Origin: Buttiauxella agrestis ATCC 33320
Lineage (GTDB): Bacteria > Pseudomonadota > Gammaproteobacteria > Enterobacterales > Enterobacteriaceae
DNA length: 64,000 bases
Reading direction: 5' to 3'
NCBI GenBank assembly: GCA_024169445.1
Contig: JALKFA010000001.1
Span: forward strand, 1,240,001 to 1,304,000
Of this stretch, positions 47,444 to 61,086 are shown piece after piece. Within the stretch, counting starts at the first letter, position 1; each line of letters opens with the position of its first letter. Below the pieces are notes generated by a model. It saw only the letters and a list, made by a program, of their open reading frames with translations, did not search any database and had not been told where the DNA came from. The position numbers and the translations under genes were made by a program.

Positions 47444-49186
47444 ATGACTCGTCGGCTGGAACTGTTAATTGCCCACACCATCCTGCAAGGTTTTGACGCG
47501 CAGTATGGGCGCTTTCTTGAGATAACTGCCGGAGCGCAGCAGCGCTTCGAGCAGGCTGACTGGCATGCGGTTCAGCGGGCGATGAAAAGCCGCATCCATC
47601 TTTATGATCACCATGTTGGCCTGGTGGTGGAGCAATTGCGCTGTATCACGGGCGGCCAAAATACTGACGACGAGTTTTTATTGCGTGTTAAAGCGCAGTA
47701 CACCCAATTGTTACCCGATTACCCTCGTTTCGAAATCGCTGAAAGCTTCTTCAATTCTGTTTATTGTCGCCTCTTCGATCACCGCTCGTTATCTCCCGAG
47801 CGGCTTTTTATCTTCAGCTCTCAGGATGAAAAACGTTTCCGTACTATCCCCCGTCCGCTGTCAAAAACCTTTACCCCGGCTTTAGGATGGCAGCCACTTT
47901 TGCGTTCCTTGCTCAGAGATTTACCTTTGCGCCTGCCGTGGCAAGATTTAGCACGTGATGCGGGTTACATCATTGCGCATCTCAACGAAACCTTTGGTGC
48001 TGAGGCTTTGCAGCAGGCTTCCCTCGACATTGCCAACGAGCTGTTTTATCGCAACAAAGCCGCCTGGCTGGTCGGGAAGCTGGTGCTTCCGACGGGCAAG
48101 GTGCCGTTTTTGCTGCCGATTCATCGCACCGATGACGGATATTTAGTGGTGGATACCTGCTTAACCAGCAGCGCCGAAGCCAGCATTGTTTTTGGTTTCG
48201 CCCGTTCCTACTTTATGGTTTATGCCCCACACCCTGCGGCTCTGGTGGAATGGTTACGTGAGCTGCTCCCCGGCAAAACCACCGCTGAACTGTATATGGC
48301 GATTGGCTGCCAGAAACACGGTAAAACCGAAAGTTATCGTGAATATCTGACCTACATTTCTGCTACCGATGAGCAGTTTATTGAAGCGCCAGGCATTCGT
48401 GGCATGGTGATGCTGGTGTTTACGCTCCCCGGTTTTGATCGGGTATTTAAGGTGATTAAAGACAAGTTTGCGCCGCAAAAAGAGGTGACCGCCGAACGCG
48501 TGCGCGAATGCTATCAACTGGTCAAAGAGCACGATCGTGTCGGGCGCATGGCCGATACCCAGGAGTTTGAAAACTTTGTGCTGTCTAAACATCAAATTAG
48601 CCAGCCGCTGTTGGCATTATTACAGCAGGAAGTTCCTGAAAAACTCACCGACCTCGGTGACCGCATCGCCATCAGCCATCTTTATATTGAACGCCGAATG
48701 GTGCCGCTGAATTTGTGGCTGGAGCAGGTCGAAGGCCAGCAATTACGAGATGCCGTTGAGGAATATGGCAACGCGATTCGCCAGCTTGCGGCGGCGAATA
48801 TTTTCCCCGGTGACATGCTGTTTAAGAACTTTGGCGTGACACGCCACGGGCGGGTGGTGTTCTACGATTACGATGAAATTTGCTATATGACCGAGGTGAA
48901 TTTCCGCGACGTCCCGCCGCCGCGTTATCCGGAGGACGAACTCTCTGCCGAGCCGTGGTACAGCGTGGCGCCAGGCGACGTGTTCCCTGAAGAATTCCGC
49001 CACTACTTATGCGCCGACCCGTGTATTCGCCAGATATTTGATGAAATGCACAGCGACTTGTTCCGTGCGGATTACTGGCGCGCATTGCAGGAGCGTATCC
49101 GCAACGGGCATGTGGAAGATGTTTTTGCTTATCGCAAACGTCAGCGGTTTATTCTCCGTTTCGGAGAATTGAAGCAGGCGGGTTAA
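47444..49186 (+). CDS. aceK: Isocitrate dehydrogenase kinase/phosphatase
   Basis: AceK phosphorylates and dephosphorylates isocitrate dehydrogenase and so sets the branch between TCA cycle and glyoxylate shunt. The 580-residue protein has an N-terminal regulatory half and a C-terminal kinase-like half. [20 protein letters not shown] followed by YDYDE holds the metal and catalytic Asp residues, and [11 protein letters not shown] follows. CACGGAGTAACTC precedes the ATG. The 3' end overlaps convergent iclR by 4 bases; arpA, which follows aceK in E. coli, is absent. Confidence 0.96.
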   Translation: MTRRLELLIAHTILQGFDAQYGRFLEITAGAQQRFEQADWHAVQRAMKSRIHLYDHHVGLVVEQLRCITGGQNTDDEFLLRVKAQYTQLLPDYPRFEIAESFFNSVYCRLFDHRSLSPERLFIFSSQDEKRFRTIPRPLSKTFTPALGWQPLLRSLLRDLPLRLPWQDLARDAGYIIAHLNETFGAEALQQASLDIANELFYRNKAAWLVGKLVLPTGKVPFLLPIHRTDDGYLVVDTCLTSSAEASIVFGFARSYFMVYAPHPAALVEWLRELLPGKTTAELYMAIGCQKHGKTESYREYLTYISATDEQFIEAPGIRGMVMLVFTLPGFDRVFKVIKDKFAPQKEVTAERVRECYQLVKEHDRVGRMADTQEFENFVLSKHQISQPLLALLQQEVPEKLTDLGDRIAISHLYIERRMVPLNLWLEQVEGQQLRDAVEEYGNAIRQLAAANIFPGDMLFKNFGVTRHGRVVFYDYDEICYMTEVNFRDVPPPRYPEDELSAEPWYSVAPGDVFPEEFRHYLCADPCIRQIFDEMHSDLFRADYWRALQERIRNGHVEDVFAYRKRQRFILRFGELKQAG

Positions 49187-50016
49187 CGCCCGCCGCCGTA
49201 AGCCTGGGTAATCTCTTTGGCTGCTTTTATCACTAACGCACCCAACTCGGTTACGCGATCATCTGTCACGCGAGAAATTGGCCCGGAAATCGAAATCGCC
49301 GCAAACGCTTCATGATGCTCATCATAAATACACGCCGCCACACAACGCAGCCCCAGCGCATGTTCTTCATCATCAAATGAATAACCGCGTTTGCGGGTTT
49401 GCGCTAAATCTTCTTTCAGATGCAGCGGGGAAGTGAGCGTGGCAGGCGTATAGCTGTGCAGCCCTTTGCGGTGCAGCAACGTCACGACTTCGTCATCACT
49501 CAGATTGGCGAGAAACACCTTGCCTGCGCCAGAGGCATGCATCGGCAATTTGCCACCAATCGGTGCCGACATCCGCATCAGTTGAGCGCATTGCACCTGG
49601 TCGATAATAATCGCCTGATGGTCGCTATGGTCAAGCACCGCCAGATTCACCGTTTCGCCGGAATCTTCCATCAGCTTGCGCAGCATCGGGTGAACAATCG
49701 CTAACAGATTACGGCTTTGCAGGAAGCTACTGCCGACGACAAACGCATGTGCGCCAATCGTCCAGTGGCCCAAATCGCCAATCTGGCGAACAAAGCCAAG
49801 CTGTTGCATGGTAGTCAGCAGACGATGCGTAGTGGAATTAGGTAAGCCAGCTTGCTGTGCAAGTTCAGTGAGTGCCACGCTACCGTGCGATTCGGCAATC
49901 CATTCAAGCAGTTTCAAACCGCGAGTTAATGACTGAACCTGTCCGGTAGGCTGTGGTGCAGCCACTGTGGCTGTACGTGGTTTTTTTCCACGTTTGGCGG
50001 GAACGGCAGCGACCAT
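49183..50016 (-). CDS. iclR: Acetate operon repressor IclR
   Basis: IclR represses aceBAK and its own gene, responding to glyoxylate and pyruvate. The 277-residue protein (E. coli 274) has a basic N-terminal tail, a winged helix (about 28-90: [20 protein letters not shown] then [13 protein letters not shown]) and an effector domain with [17 protein letters not shown] and [12 protein letters not shown]. It is convergent with aceK. An IclR box lies 24 bases upstream of the start. Confidence 0.97.
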   Translation of the reverse strand: MVAAVPAKRGKKPRTATVAAPQPTGQVQSLTRGLKLLEWIAESHGSVALTELAQQAGLPNSTTHRLLTTMQQLGFVRQIGDLGHWTIGAHAFVVGSSFLQSRNLLAIVHPMLRKLMEDSGETVNLAVLDHSDHQAIIIDQVQCAQLMRMSAPIGGKLPMHASGAGKVFLANLSDDEVVTLLHRKGLHSYTPATLTSPLHLKEDLAQTRKRGYSFDDEEHALGLRCVAACIYDEHHEAFAAISISGPISRVTDDRVTELGALVIKAAKEITQAYGGGR

Positions 50017-50039
50017 AACTGACTCCTGTTTTCATATCG

Positions 50040-50054
50040 TGGAAATCATTTTCG
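50040..50054 (-). promoter_or_regulatory. IclR autoregulatory operator
   Basis: TGGAAATCATTTTCG (plus strand) fits the IclR half-site palindrome TGGAAAT-N-ATTTCCA at 13 of 15 positions, 24 bases before the iclR start. Confidence 0.8.
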
Positions 50055-50105
50055 TTTTATTTGGCGATAATGCAACCTGCATCCAACTCATCGGATCAGT
50101 CAGGT

Positions 50106-50122
50106 GAACATGTCTCATGTTC
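50106..50122. promoter_or_regulatory. Dyad upstream of metH, possible MetR site
   Basis: GAACATG-TCT-CATGTTC is a perfect 7-bp inverted repeat with a three-base centre, 80 bases before metH. MetR activates E. coli metH through TGAA-type dyads; the left arm here reads TGAACATG. Assignment is tentative. Confidence 0.45.
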
Positions 50123-50201
50123 CATTGCTTTGCGCCCATTACAACTTGTGACAGTATGATTGGTTAGGCTGACAGGCTTGGGTAAACAGGTGGGAGCGAG
50201 A

Positions 50202-53885
<3,684 letters not shown>

Positions 53886-53895
53886 CATTCGCACG

Positions 53896-54050
53896 CCCTC
53901 ATCCCAACCTTCTCTCCCAGGAGAAGGAGCACACCGTTTATGCCCTCTCCCTCGTGGAGAGGAGCTTCTCACCTTATTCCCTCTCCCTCAGGGAGAGGCG
54001 CTTCCCGCCTTATTCCCTCTCCCTCAGGGAGAGGGTCAGGGTGAGGGTGG
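53896..54050 (+). repeat. C/T-rich palindromic repeat array after metH
   Basis: The same family as the array after aceA: it opens CCCTCATCCCAACCTTCTC and closes GGTCAGGGTGAGGGTGG. Inside are three tandem 36-base units starting at 53938, 53974 and 54010. Each has a CCCTCTCCCTC-type arm facing GAGAGG; units two and three share their first 24 bases. It lies between the metH stop and yjbB. Confidence 0.88.
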
Positions 54051-54127
54051 TTTACATCTCGAATCGTTTAATTGTCGCCAGGCGTTATATACTGGAATTT
54101 ATTAAGTAAAAACCTCCAGGAGAACGC

Positions 54128-55756
54128 GTGCTTACTTTACTGCATCTGCTTTCTGCGGTGGCGCTACTGGTCTGGGGCACACACATTGTGCGTACCGGCA
54201 TCATGCGAGTGTATGGGGCCAATCTCCGTAGCGTGCTTAGCCGCAGTGTTGAAAAAAAACCGTTCGCCTTCTGCGCGGGTATTGGTGTCACCGCGCTGGT
54301 GCAAAGCAGCAACGCCACCACCATGTTGGTGACATCGTTTGTTGCCCAGGATTTGGTGGCTCTCACACCGGCGCTGGTCATCGTGCTGGGCGCGGATGTA
54401 GGGACGGCGCTGATGGCGCGAATCCTGACTTTCGATCTTTCCTGGCTGTCGCCGCTACTCATCTTCCTTGGCGTGATTTTCTTCCTCAGCCGTAAACAGA
54501 CGCGGGCGGGCCAACTCGGGCGCGTCGGTATCGGCCTTGGGTTGATTTTATTGGCGCTGGAATTGATTGTTGCCGCCGTCACGCCGATAACCCAGGCTTC
54601 CGGTGTACAGGTGATTTTCGCCTCGTTGACGGGCGACATCATGCTCGATGCACTGATTGGCGCGATGTTTGCGATTATCAGTTATTCCAGCCTCGCTGCC
54701 GTGTTGCTGACCGCCACGCTGACCTCTGCCGGTATCATCTCGTTTGACGTCGCGCTGTGTCTGGTGATTGGTGCTAACCTCGGTTCTGGTCTGTTGGCGA
54801 TGATCAACAACAGCACCGCGAATGCAGCGGCGCGCCGAGTCGCGTTAGGGAGCCTGCTGTTCAAGCTGGTGGGCGGTATCATCGTGCTGCCGTTCGTGCA
54901 TATTCTGGCGGATGCGATGCAGAAACTGTCGCAGCCGGAATCTGAACTGGTTATCTATTTCCACGTCTTCTACAACCTGATTCGCTGCCTGGCGATGGTG
55001 CCGTTTGCCGGGGCGATGGCGCGTTTTTGCCGTAGGGTGATTAGCGAAGTCCCTGAAGTCGATGCGCGTATGAAGCCGAAACATCTGGATGTCACCGCGC
55101 TGGATACTCCGGCGCTTGGGCTATCGAACGCTGCACGTGAAACCTTACGTATGGGGGATGTGCTTGAGCAAATGCTGGATACCTGGAGCAAGGTGATGCA
55201 CGGCGAACCGCGCCAGGAAAAAGAGCTGCGCAAACTCGCAGACGATGTCGATGTGCTGTATACCGCGATTAAACTGTATATGGCGCAGATGCAGAAAGAA
55301 GAGCTGGCGGAAGTCGAATCGCGCCGTTGGGCGGAAATTATCGAGATGTCGCTAAACCTCGAACAGGCGGCGGATATTCTCGAACGTATGGGTAGCGAAG
55401 TCGCCGATAAATCGTTAGCTGCGCGCCGGGCGTTTTCCCCGGATGGCCTGAAAGAACTGGATATTCTGCTTCAACAACTCACCAGCAACCTGAAACTCAG
55501 TCTGTCGGTATTCTTCTCCGCGGATGTGAACAGCGCGCGCCGTTTGCGCCGTAATAAACATCGCTTCCGCATTCTGAACCGCCGCTTCTCGCATGCCCAC
55601 GTTGATCGTCTGCATCAGCAAAACGTGCAGAGTATCGAAACCAGCTCACTTCATCTGGGCTTGCTCGGCGATATGAAGCGCCTGAACTCGTTATTCTGCG
55701 CCGTGGCCTACAGCGTTCTGGAACAACCCGACGATGATGATCGTGATGAATACTAA
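54128..55756 (+). CDS. yjbB: Na/Pi-cotransporter family protein YjbB
   Basis: YjbB is a membrane protein of the NptA/PNaS family; in E. coli it exports phosphate when overproduced. The 542 residues have about eight to nine membrane segments in the first 310 residues. Two inverted repeat halves carry the QSSNATTMLV and SYSSLAAVLLTAT motifs. A C-terminal PhoU-like helical domain (about 330-530) follows. The start is GTG (MLTLLHLLSAVALL) after CCAGGAGAACGC. pepE, which follows in E. coli, is missing. Confidence 0.93.
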   Translation: MLTLLHLLSAVALLVWGTHIVRTGIMRVYGANLRSVLSRSVEKKPFAFCAGIGVTALVQSSNATTMLVTSFVAQDLVALTPALVIVLGADVGTALMARILTFDLSWLSPLLIFLGVIFFLSRKQTRAGQLGRVGIGLGLILLALELIVAAVTPITQASGVQVIFASLTGDIMLDALIGAMFAIISYSSLAAVLLTATLTSAGIISFDVALCLVIGANLGSGLLAMINNSTANAAARRVALGSLLFKLVGGIIVLPFVHILADAMQKLSQPESELVIYFHVFYNLIRCLAMVPFAGAMARFCRRVISEVPEVDARMKPKHLDVTALDTPALGLSNAARETLRMGDVLEQMLDTWSKVMHGEPRQEKELRKLADDVDVLYTAIKLYMAQMQKEELAEVESRRWAEIIEMSLNLEQAADILERMGSEVADKSLAARRAFSPDGLKELDILLQQLTSNLKLSLSVFFSADVNSARRLRRNKHRFRILNRRFSHAHVDRLHQQNVQSIETSSLHLGLLGDMKRLNSLFCAVAYSVLEQPDDDDRDEY

Positions 55757-55820
55757 TTTTCCTGCATGAATCATCAGCTTATAATCCGTTCTGTTGATGG
55801 ATTAAAAATGGAATTTAATG

Positions 55821-56231
55821 ATGAAGCTAAAACTAAAACAGATGTTGGCAGGTGTAGTGTGTATTGCAGCATTGGCAGGATGTTCGGCGTTAGACAGGAC
55901 TGAACCGGTTCGCACGCCACGGACGATAATCACCTCTCATGTCACGACTGAGCAGGTTAAGGAGGCGATTATCACCGCCGGACAAGGGCGCGACTGGATT
56001 ATGTCGGTAGCGGGGCCTGGCGTCATTAATGCGACACAAAACATTCGCAAGCACAGCGTCACTGTGCGTATTAACTACAGCGAGAAAGATTACTCAATTA
56101 ACTATGTAAACAGCGTGAATTTACTGGCCTCTGGTGGCGAAATTCACCGCTCGTATAATCATTGGGTCAATAACCTCGATAAAGATATTCAGAAACGGTT
56201 AGCCATTGTTGCGGCGACACCTGCAAAATAA
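55821..56231 (+). CDS. Small lipoprotein of unknown function
   Basis: Not recognised beyond being a lipoprotein. From the second of two adjacent ATGs the product has 136 residues; the first adds one Met. The signal [20 protein letters not shown] ends in a lipobox with Cys21, followed by Ser, which predicts sorting to the outer membrane. The mature part (about 115 residues) is soluble-looking, with [20 protein letters not shown] and [20 protein letters not shown] suggesting a small alpha/beta domain. It stands where pepE lies in E. coli, between yjbB and rluF. Confidence 0.85.
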   Translation: MKLKLKQMLAGVVCIAALAGCSALDRTEPVRTPRTIITSHVTTEQVKEAIITAGQGRDWIMSVAGPGVINATQNIRKHSVTVRINYSEKDYSINYVNSVNLLASGGEIHRSYNHWVNNLDKDIQKRLAIVAATPAK

Positions 56232-56326
56232 ACACCCCTCTACGGGCAATGAACTTCGCGTTTGTTGCCCGAGTCTGTTCGCATCGCCCCTCAGGTAAGG
56301 TATATTCCAGGTTTTACGGAGGAACC

Positions 56327-57199
56327 ATGCTGACCAACTCATCTATACGTCTGAACAAATACATTAGCGAGAGCGGTATCTGCTCCCGTCGTGATGCCGA
56401 TCGTTACATCGAACAGGGAAATGTTTTCATCAACGGCAAACGCGCCGCGATTGGCGACCAGGTATTTGCCGGAGATGTGGTGAAGGTCAACGGTCAGTTA
56501 ATTGAACCCCGTGATGAAGACGACCTGGTGCTTATCGCGCTGAACAAGCCTGTGGGTATCGTGAGTACCACCGAAGATGGCGAAAAAGACAACATTGTCG
56601 ATTTTGTTAACCACAGTAAACGCGTGTTCCCGATTGGCCGTTTAGATAAAGACTCCCAGGGGTTGATTTTCCTCACCAATCACGGCGATTTGGTGAATAA
56701 AATCCTGCGTGCCGGGAATGACCATGAAAAAGAGTACGTCGTCACGGTCAATAAACCAGTCACCGACGAGTTCATTCGTGGCATGGGCGCAGGTGTGCCT
56801 ATGCTGGGAACGGTCACCAAGAAATGCAAAGTGAAGAAAGAAGCGCCGTTTGTGTTTCGCATCACTTTGGTACAAGGGCTTAACCGTCAGATTCGCCGTA
56901 TGTGCGAACATTTTGGTTATGAAGTGACGAAGCTTGAGCGGACTCGCATTATGAACGTCAGCATGAAAGGGGTGCCGCTGGGTGAATGGCGTGATTTAAC
57001 CGATGATGAATTGGTTGAGCTGTTTAAATTGATTGAGAACTCTTCTTCCGAGGCGAAGCCTGCGAAAAAGCCAAAATCCAAACCTACCGTTGCCAAAAAA
57101 CCGGTAAGTGCAGGGCCAAAGAGCAGCGCGAAAACCCCGGCAGAGCTTGCTTCGCGCAAACGCTTTGCCCAGCCAGGGCGCAAAAAGAAAGGGCGCTAG
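56327..57199 (+). CDS. rluF: 23S rRNA pseudouridine synthase RluF
   Basis: RluF isomerises U2604 (and U2605) of 23S rRNA and, in E. coli, U35 of tRNA-Tyr. The ATG at 56327 after ACGGAGGAACC gives 290 residues, the E. coli length. It has an N-terminal S4 domain ([20 protein letters not shown]), the RsuA/RluB-type catalytic motif [15 protein letters not shown] with the nucleophile Asp, and [18 protein letters not shown] lysine/proline-rich tail follows. Stop codons of rluF and convergent yjbD are adjacent. Confidence 0.96.
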   Translation: MLTNSSIRLNKYISESGICSRRDADRYIEQGNVFINGKRAAIGDQVFAGDVVKVNGQLIEPRDEDDLVLIALNKPVGIVSTTEDGEKDNIVDFVNHSKRVFPIGRLDKDSQGLIFLTNHGDLVNKILRAGNDHEKEYVVTVNKPVTDEFIRGMGAGVPMLGTVTKKCKVKKEAPFVFRITLVQGLNRQIRRMCEHFGYEVTKLERTRIMNVSMKGVPLGEWRDLTDDELVELFKLIENSSSEAKPAKKPKSKPTVAKKPVSAGPKSSAKTPAELASRKRFAQPGRKKKGR

Positions 57200-57472
57200 T
57201 TAGCGCTTTCCGCGTGAATGGCTGTTGGCAGACCAGGAATAGGTTGCAGAAGTATCTGGTTTTGCTGCTTTTTGCTTTTTGATTTGGCGAACTTTTTTAG
57301 CTGCTTGTTCACGCGCTTCCATTAGTTGGTCGATATAAGTTTTTTTAACGTGGTTGATTTCTGAGTTTGTCAGGGGACGACCATGGGCGATGCGTGCGCG
57401 GTCTAGCCGCGTTTTCAATTCGCGCTGCTCGGCTTCGGTCATATCTTGTTGTGTCAGTCTTGATGTGGACAT
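57200..57472 (-). CDS. yjbD: DUF3811 protein YjbD
   Basis: A 90-residue basic protein of unknown function matching E. coli YjbD in length and sequence pattern (QQDMTEAEQRELKTRLDRAR, IAHGRPLTNSEINHVKKTYI, C-terminal SWSANSHSRGKR). It is predicted helical and cytoplasmic. It is convergent with rluF. Confidence 0.92.
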   Translation of the reverse strand: MSTSRLTQQDMTEAEQRELKTRLDRARIAHGRPLTNSEINHVKKTYIDQLMEAREQAAKKVRQIKKQKAAKPDTSATYSWSANSHSRGKR

Positions 57473-57620
57473 TGTTGCGGCCTCTTAAGAAGTGGCCTCC
57501 AGTGTAAAGCAAAGTGCCCGCTAGCTCAGTAAAAATCAGCGTCTGGTCGCAAAGTTACCCTAAAATGTTGGTAAATATGCTCAGTTGCAATGGCAAGATT
57601 GTCATCGTTTCGCTGAGTTA

Positions 57621-57646
57621 AAAGCAAAAAGCCCGGTTTCCCGGGC
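57621..57646 (-). terminator. Terminator of the PanS-like gene
   Basis: On the minus strand GCCCGG-GAAA-CCGGGC is followed by TTTTTGC, 23 bases after the stop at 57669. Confidence 0.88.
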
Positions 57647-57668
57647 AGTTTGCTCAATCAGAGTTGAA

Positions 57669-58616
57669 TCAGGCGCGGCGTTTTTTCAAATGCTTACCGT
57701 TGTTTTCATCAATCGGTTTGCCAGACCAGTACCCCGCCAGAATCGAGCCGGACAGATTGTGCCACACCGAGAACAGTGCGCCAGGTAGTGCAGCTAATGG
57801 CGAGAAGTAGATCTTACCGAGAGTCGCCGCAAGGCCTGAGTTCTGCATACCCACTTCAATTGCCAGTGTGCGGCACGTGGATTCATCAAATCCAAACAGC
57901 TTCCCGCCCCAATATCCGCTCAGTAACCCAATACCGTTATGCAAAATCACAGCGATGATAACCATCAGGCCAACAGACGCGATATGCGAAGCTGAACCCG
58001 CCACTACGGCACTGATAATCGCCAGAATACAGAGCATCGAAAACGCCGGTAAATAGGGCTCTACACGCTTTACAAGGCGCGGGAAAAGATGATGCACAAT
58101 CAATCCAAGGCCAATCGGAATGACCACAATTTGCAGGATGCTCAGCAACATACCCACTATATCCACTTTGATATCCGCATCGACATACAAACGCGTCAGC
58201 AAAGGTGTCGCAAAAACCCCGACCAGTGTGGAAACCGAGGAAATGGTTACTGAGAGCGCCACATCGCCTTTTGCCAGATAAATCATCACGTTTGAGGCTG
58301 TGCCACTTGCCACACTTCCTACCAGAACCATGCCTGCGGAAAGGTCAGGTGGCATATGGAACAGCTTTGCCAGAACCCATGCTGCCAGCGGCATGATCAA
58401 ATAGTGCAGAAAAGTCCCTGCCGCAACAGGAGCTGGGCGTGATAGCACCCGTTTAAAATCATCTATGCGCAGATGCACACCCATACCAAACATAATCAGC
58501 ATCAACAGCGTGCTGACCCACGGGCCGATGGGAGTGAACGTTGCGGGAGTGTAATAGGCGAGTACAGACAGCAGAACCGCCCAGAGCGGAAACAGCCGGG
58601 TGAATACAGCGAGCAT
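57669..58616 (-). CDS. panS: PanS-like Na+-dependent pantothenate/ketopantoate transporter (BASS family)
   Basis: The 315-residue membrane protein belongs to the bile acid:sodium symporter family with about ten hydrophobic segments. It carries family motifs such as [20 protein letters not shown] (the Na+-binding crossover region) and [14 protein letters not shown]. The same gene lies near lysC in Salmonella, where PanS imports coenzyme A precursors; that assignment is by family and position. AAGGATCTCAAT precedes the ATG. The strong terminator of lysC lies between, so it is probably a separate unit. Confidence 0.85.
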   Translation of the reverse strand: MLAVFTRLFPLWAVLLSVLAYYTPATFTPIGPWVSTLLMLIMFGMGVHLRIDDFKRVLSRPAPVAAGTFLHYLIMPLAAWVLAKLFHMPPDLSAGMVLVGSVASGTASNVMIYLAKGDVALSVTISSVSTLVGVFATPLLTRLYVDADIKVDIVGMLLSILQIVVIPIGLGLIVHHLFPRLVKRVEPYLPAFSMLCILAIISAVVAGSASHIASVGLMVIIAVILHNGIGLLSGYWGGKLFGFDESTCRTLAIEVGMQNSGLAATLGKIYFSPLAALPGALFSVWHNLSGSILAGYWSGKPIDENNGKHLKKRRA

Positions 58617-58655
58617 ATTGAGATCCTTGCAAGTGTTGTGTTGTTTTATGGTTAT

Positions 58656-58680
58656 AAAAATGCCGGGATCGAGCCCGGCA
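58656..58680 (-). terminator. Terminator of lysC
   Basis: On the minus strand TGCCGGG-CTCGAT-CCCGGCA is followed by TTTTTATAA, 29 bases after the lysC stop. Confidence 0.92.
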
Positions 58681-58708
58681 CTTGGTATTCATGGCATGAG
58701 ATTAAAAT

Positions 58709-60064
58709 TTATTCAAACAGATTGTGATGAAGTTTTTGCACCACTTGTTCAACATCGTCTCCCGGCACCAGGAAGCACAGGTTATAGCTGGATGCGCCGT
58801 AGCAAATCATGCGGATATTGAACGGCTCGAGTACGCCGAAGACCTCTTTACCCACGCCACAAGCTTTGGACAGGTTGTTACCGATGATAGCGACCAACGC
58901 GAGGTTTTCTTCCACTTCCACACGGCATAACGAAGAAAGTTCGGTCAGCAATGCAGTGGTCAGCAGGCTTTCATCGGTAGACGTTGAGCCGGTGGTATCC
59001 AGCGTCAGTGCGATGCTCACTTCGGAAGTGGTAATCAAATCTACGGAAATATTGTGGTGTGCCAGAATATTGAACACTTCTGCGAGGAAGCCGTGAGCAT
59101 GCAGCATACTCAGGCTGTTTAGTGTCACCAGGGTTTGCTTGCGACGGACCGCCAGCGCACGGAACAACGGCGGATTATCGGTTTGGTTGCACACCAGGGT
59201 GCCACCCGCTTTGGGATCTTTGCTGGAGCCAACAAACACCGGAATATCGCAACGCACAGCAGGCAGTAATGTTGCAGGATGCAGGACTTTTGCACCGAAT
59301 GTCGCCATTTCAGCGGCTTCTTCGAAGGCGATTTTATCGATGCGTTTTGCCGCTGGCACCATGCGTGGATCGGTGGTGTAAATGCCCGGAACGTCAGTCC
59401 AGATATCTACACGGGTTGCTTTCAACGCTTCACCCAACAGTGCCGCAGTATAGTCGCTGCCGCCACGGCCAAGCGTAGTGGTGCGGCCTTTGGCTTCGCT
59501 ACCGATAAAGCCTTGAGTAATCACCAGAGATTGTACCAGACGCGGTTGAAGTTGCTGGGTCGCCAGTTCTGCTAAGGTTGCCACATCCGGTTCAGCACGG
59601 CCAAAACGGTCGTTGGTACGCATGATTTTACGAATATCAAACCATTGCGCATCCACTTTGCGTTCACGCAGGATTTCGACAAACAGCAGCGTAGACATTA
59701 ATTCACCGTGGCTGACCAGTTCGTCAGTTAACGCGGTGGATGTCGCCAGTGATGCGGCTTCAGCAAGCGTGGTGATGTTTTCCAGCAGGCGTTCAATCTC
59801 TTCGCGGATAATCTGCGGATTAGCCAAACGCTCGACGATGTCATATTGAATTTTGCGAATAGCATCGAGCTTAACGAAACGCTCGGTCGCTTCCAGGCCT
59901 TGCGCCAGGGCAACCAGTAAATTGGTGATACCCGCAGAAGCGGAAAGCACCACTACGCGAACGTTTTCATCAGCAAGCACAACATCGGCGCTGCGGTTCA
60001 TTGCGTCGTAATCGGCTACGCTTGTGCCGCCAAATTTGGCAATAACGGTTTGTGGGTAAGACAT
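58709..60064 (-). CDS. lysC: Lysine-sensitive aspartokinase III
   Basis: LysC phosphorylates aspartate, the first step toward lysine, threonine and methionine, and is inhibited by lysine. The 451-residue protein (E. coli 449) begins with KFGGTS (10-15), followed by the kinase domain with TTLGRGGSDYTAA and two C-terminal ACT domains (about 310-451, VDLITTSEVSIALTLDTTGS and IRMICYGASSYNLCFLV) that bind lysine. CGAGGTTGTA precedes the ATG. It is also controlled at RNA level by the lysine riboswitch. Confidence 0.97.
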   Translation of the reverse strand: MSYPQTVIAKFGGTSVADYDAMNRSADVVLADENVRVVVLSASAGITNLLVALAQGLEATERFVKLDAIRKIQYDIVERLANPQIIREEIERLLENITTLAEAASLATSTALTDELVSHGELMSTLLFVEILRERKVDAQWFDIRKIMRTNDRFGRAEPDVATLAELATQQLQPRLVQSLVITQGFIGSEAKGRTTTLGRGGSDYTAALLGEALKATRVDIWTDVPGIYTTDPRMVPAAKRIDKIAFEEAAEMATFGAKVLHPATLLPAVRCDIPVFVGSSKDPKAGGTLVCNQTDNPPLFRALAVRRKQTLVTLNSLSMLHAHGFLAEVFNILAHHNISVDLITTSEVSIALTLDTTGSTSTDESLLTTALLTELSSLCRVEVEENLALVAIIGNNLSKACGVGKEVFGVLEPFNIRMICYGASSYNLCFLVPGDDVEQVVQKLHHNLFE

Positions 60065-60225
60065 TACAACCTCGTGTCAGGGACCAATCCGTCATTCTTC
60101 AACCTGCATCTTTGTTGGATACACTCGAATCATTACGGGGTAATGGCATTAAATTTTCAGCCTTGGCACAAGGGGGGAGCGGGAAAGGGGCAGACGTAGA
60201 AAAGAAGACTGAACTACGGATACAC

Positions 60226-60452
60226 CCAGAAGCGCCCCACCTTGTCTACCCAGAGTCTGTACATCACAGCGCAATATTCCGGGTATAAGCATCCAACTGC
60301 CGAATGCTTCAGGTGACAACCCAAGGGATTCAGCCCTTGTAGTCGATAATATCCGCTGCCATACGCACATTACCTCGGCGTCGCTCCCCCTCCTGTGTCG
60401 TCTTCGGATTGGCTCCTCAAACACGATACCTGGGCGACGCACCTCTTCTGGC
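60226..60452 (-). ncRNA. Lysine riboswitch of lysC
   Basis: On the minus strand the closing stem pairs GCCAGAAG (60452) with CTTCTGG (60226). Core segments of the family are present in order: GAGGTGCG, GGAGGAGCCA-like TGAGGAGCCAATCCGAAGA, GGGGGAGCGACGCCGAGG, GGGCTGAATCCCTTGGGTTG and GTCACCTGAAGCATTCGGC. The layout matches the E. coli lysC leader. Lysine binding should lower lysC expression. The expression platform lies in the next 160 bases, with the small stem CCTTG/CAAGG at about 60155-60170. Confidence 0.93.
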
Positions 60453-60506
60453 TTACTCACAAGTGAGCAAGTAGCCGTATACAAATAAAATGGAACGCGA
60501 CAGAAG

Positions 60507-61086
60507 TCAACGCCTGGAAGTTGAGGAGTTTTCATTCTGCACCAGTGCAATCAGGGTGCAGGGTAAGGTCGGAGCAGTGGGGTCATTTATAGCAGTAGTT
60601 TTTCCTTCTTCCAGACGGGAAAATAATGGCACTACACCGCGATTTTTCTCCAAATAATCCAGCCAGCCAAAATTTTCATTTAGTCGCGTCGCTTTGATGG
60701 TTGCACCTTTGGCCAACTGACTGCTTAAACTGCTCCAGGTGACATCTTCAGGAAAAAATTTCTCGTGACGACGAAAACGAGCACTTTCGTTGCTGGTTCG
60801 ACCTTTTAATGCGGAACCGGAGCGGATGGAAAAAACATTTTCACTGCCGAAAATATGGCTGAAATGATAAACCGCCAGTGCGTTTTGATGCCGATTGGGC
60901 GAAAGTGCCAGCACTTGCGCAATATTGCTTAAATCGAAGTAGTTTTCCGCATGTTCAGACCACGCGTTCCCGAGCAACCATCCAAACAGCCCGCCGCAGG
61001 CTAAACCGACCACCACAGTCTGCGCCGCCAGTGAGCTGATGGTGATAATCACCAATAGAAGAGGTACGGACAGTTCCGTAAATTTT
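60507..61086 (-). pseudogene. 3' remnant of an NhaP-type Na+/H+ antiporter gene
   Basis: The frame opens after TAA at 61087 and reads TELSVPLLLVIITISSLAAQ before a 140-residue cytoplasmic region. That region has GNAWSEHAENYFDLSNIAQV, LALSPNRHQNALAVYHFSHI, ATIKATRLNENFGW and PTLPCTLIALV, the pattern of the RCK/TrkA-like C-terminal regulatory domain of large monovalent cation:proton antiporters. The membrane transporter domain (several hundred residues) is missing and no good start codon is visible; the longest start is TTG at 61055. I read it as a 5'-deleted gene, though an independent small regulatory protein cannot be excluded. Confidence 0.65.

Noticed and set aside
50160-50201. TTG start adding 14 residues to MetH
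   Set aside because: The GTG at 50202 has GGGAG at good spacing and gives exactly the family length.
53938-54045. Three 36-base units considered as a CRISPR array
   Set aside because: The units are directly adjacent hairpins with no unique spacers and no cas genes nearby.
60149-60550. 133-codon minus-strand frame upstream of lysC
   Set aside because: It covers the lysine riboswitch, whose conserved RNA core explains the sequence.
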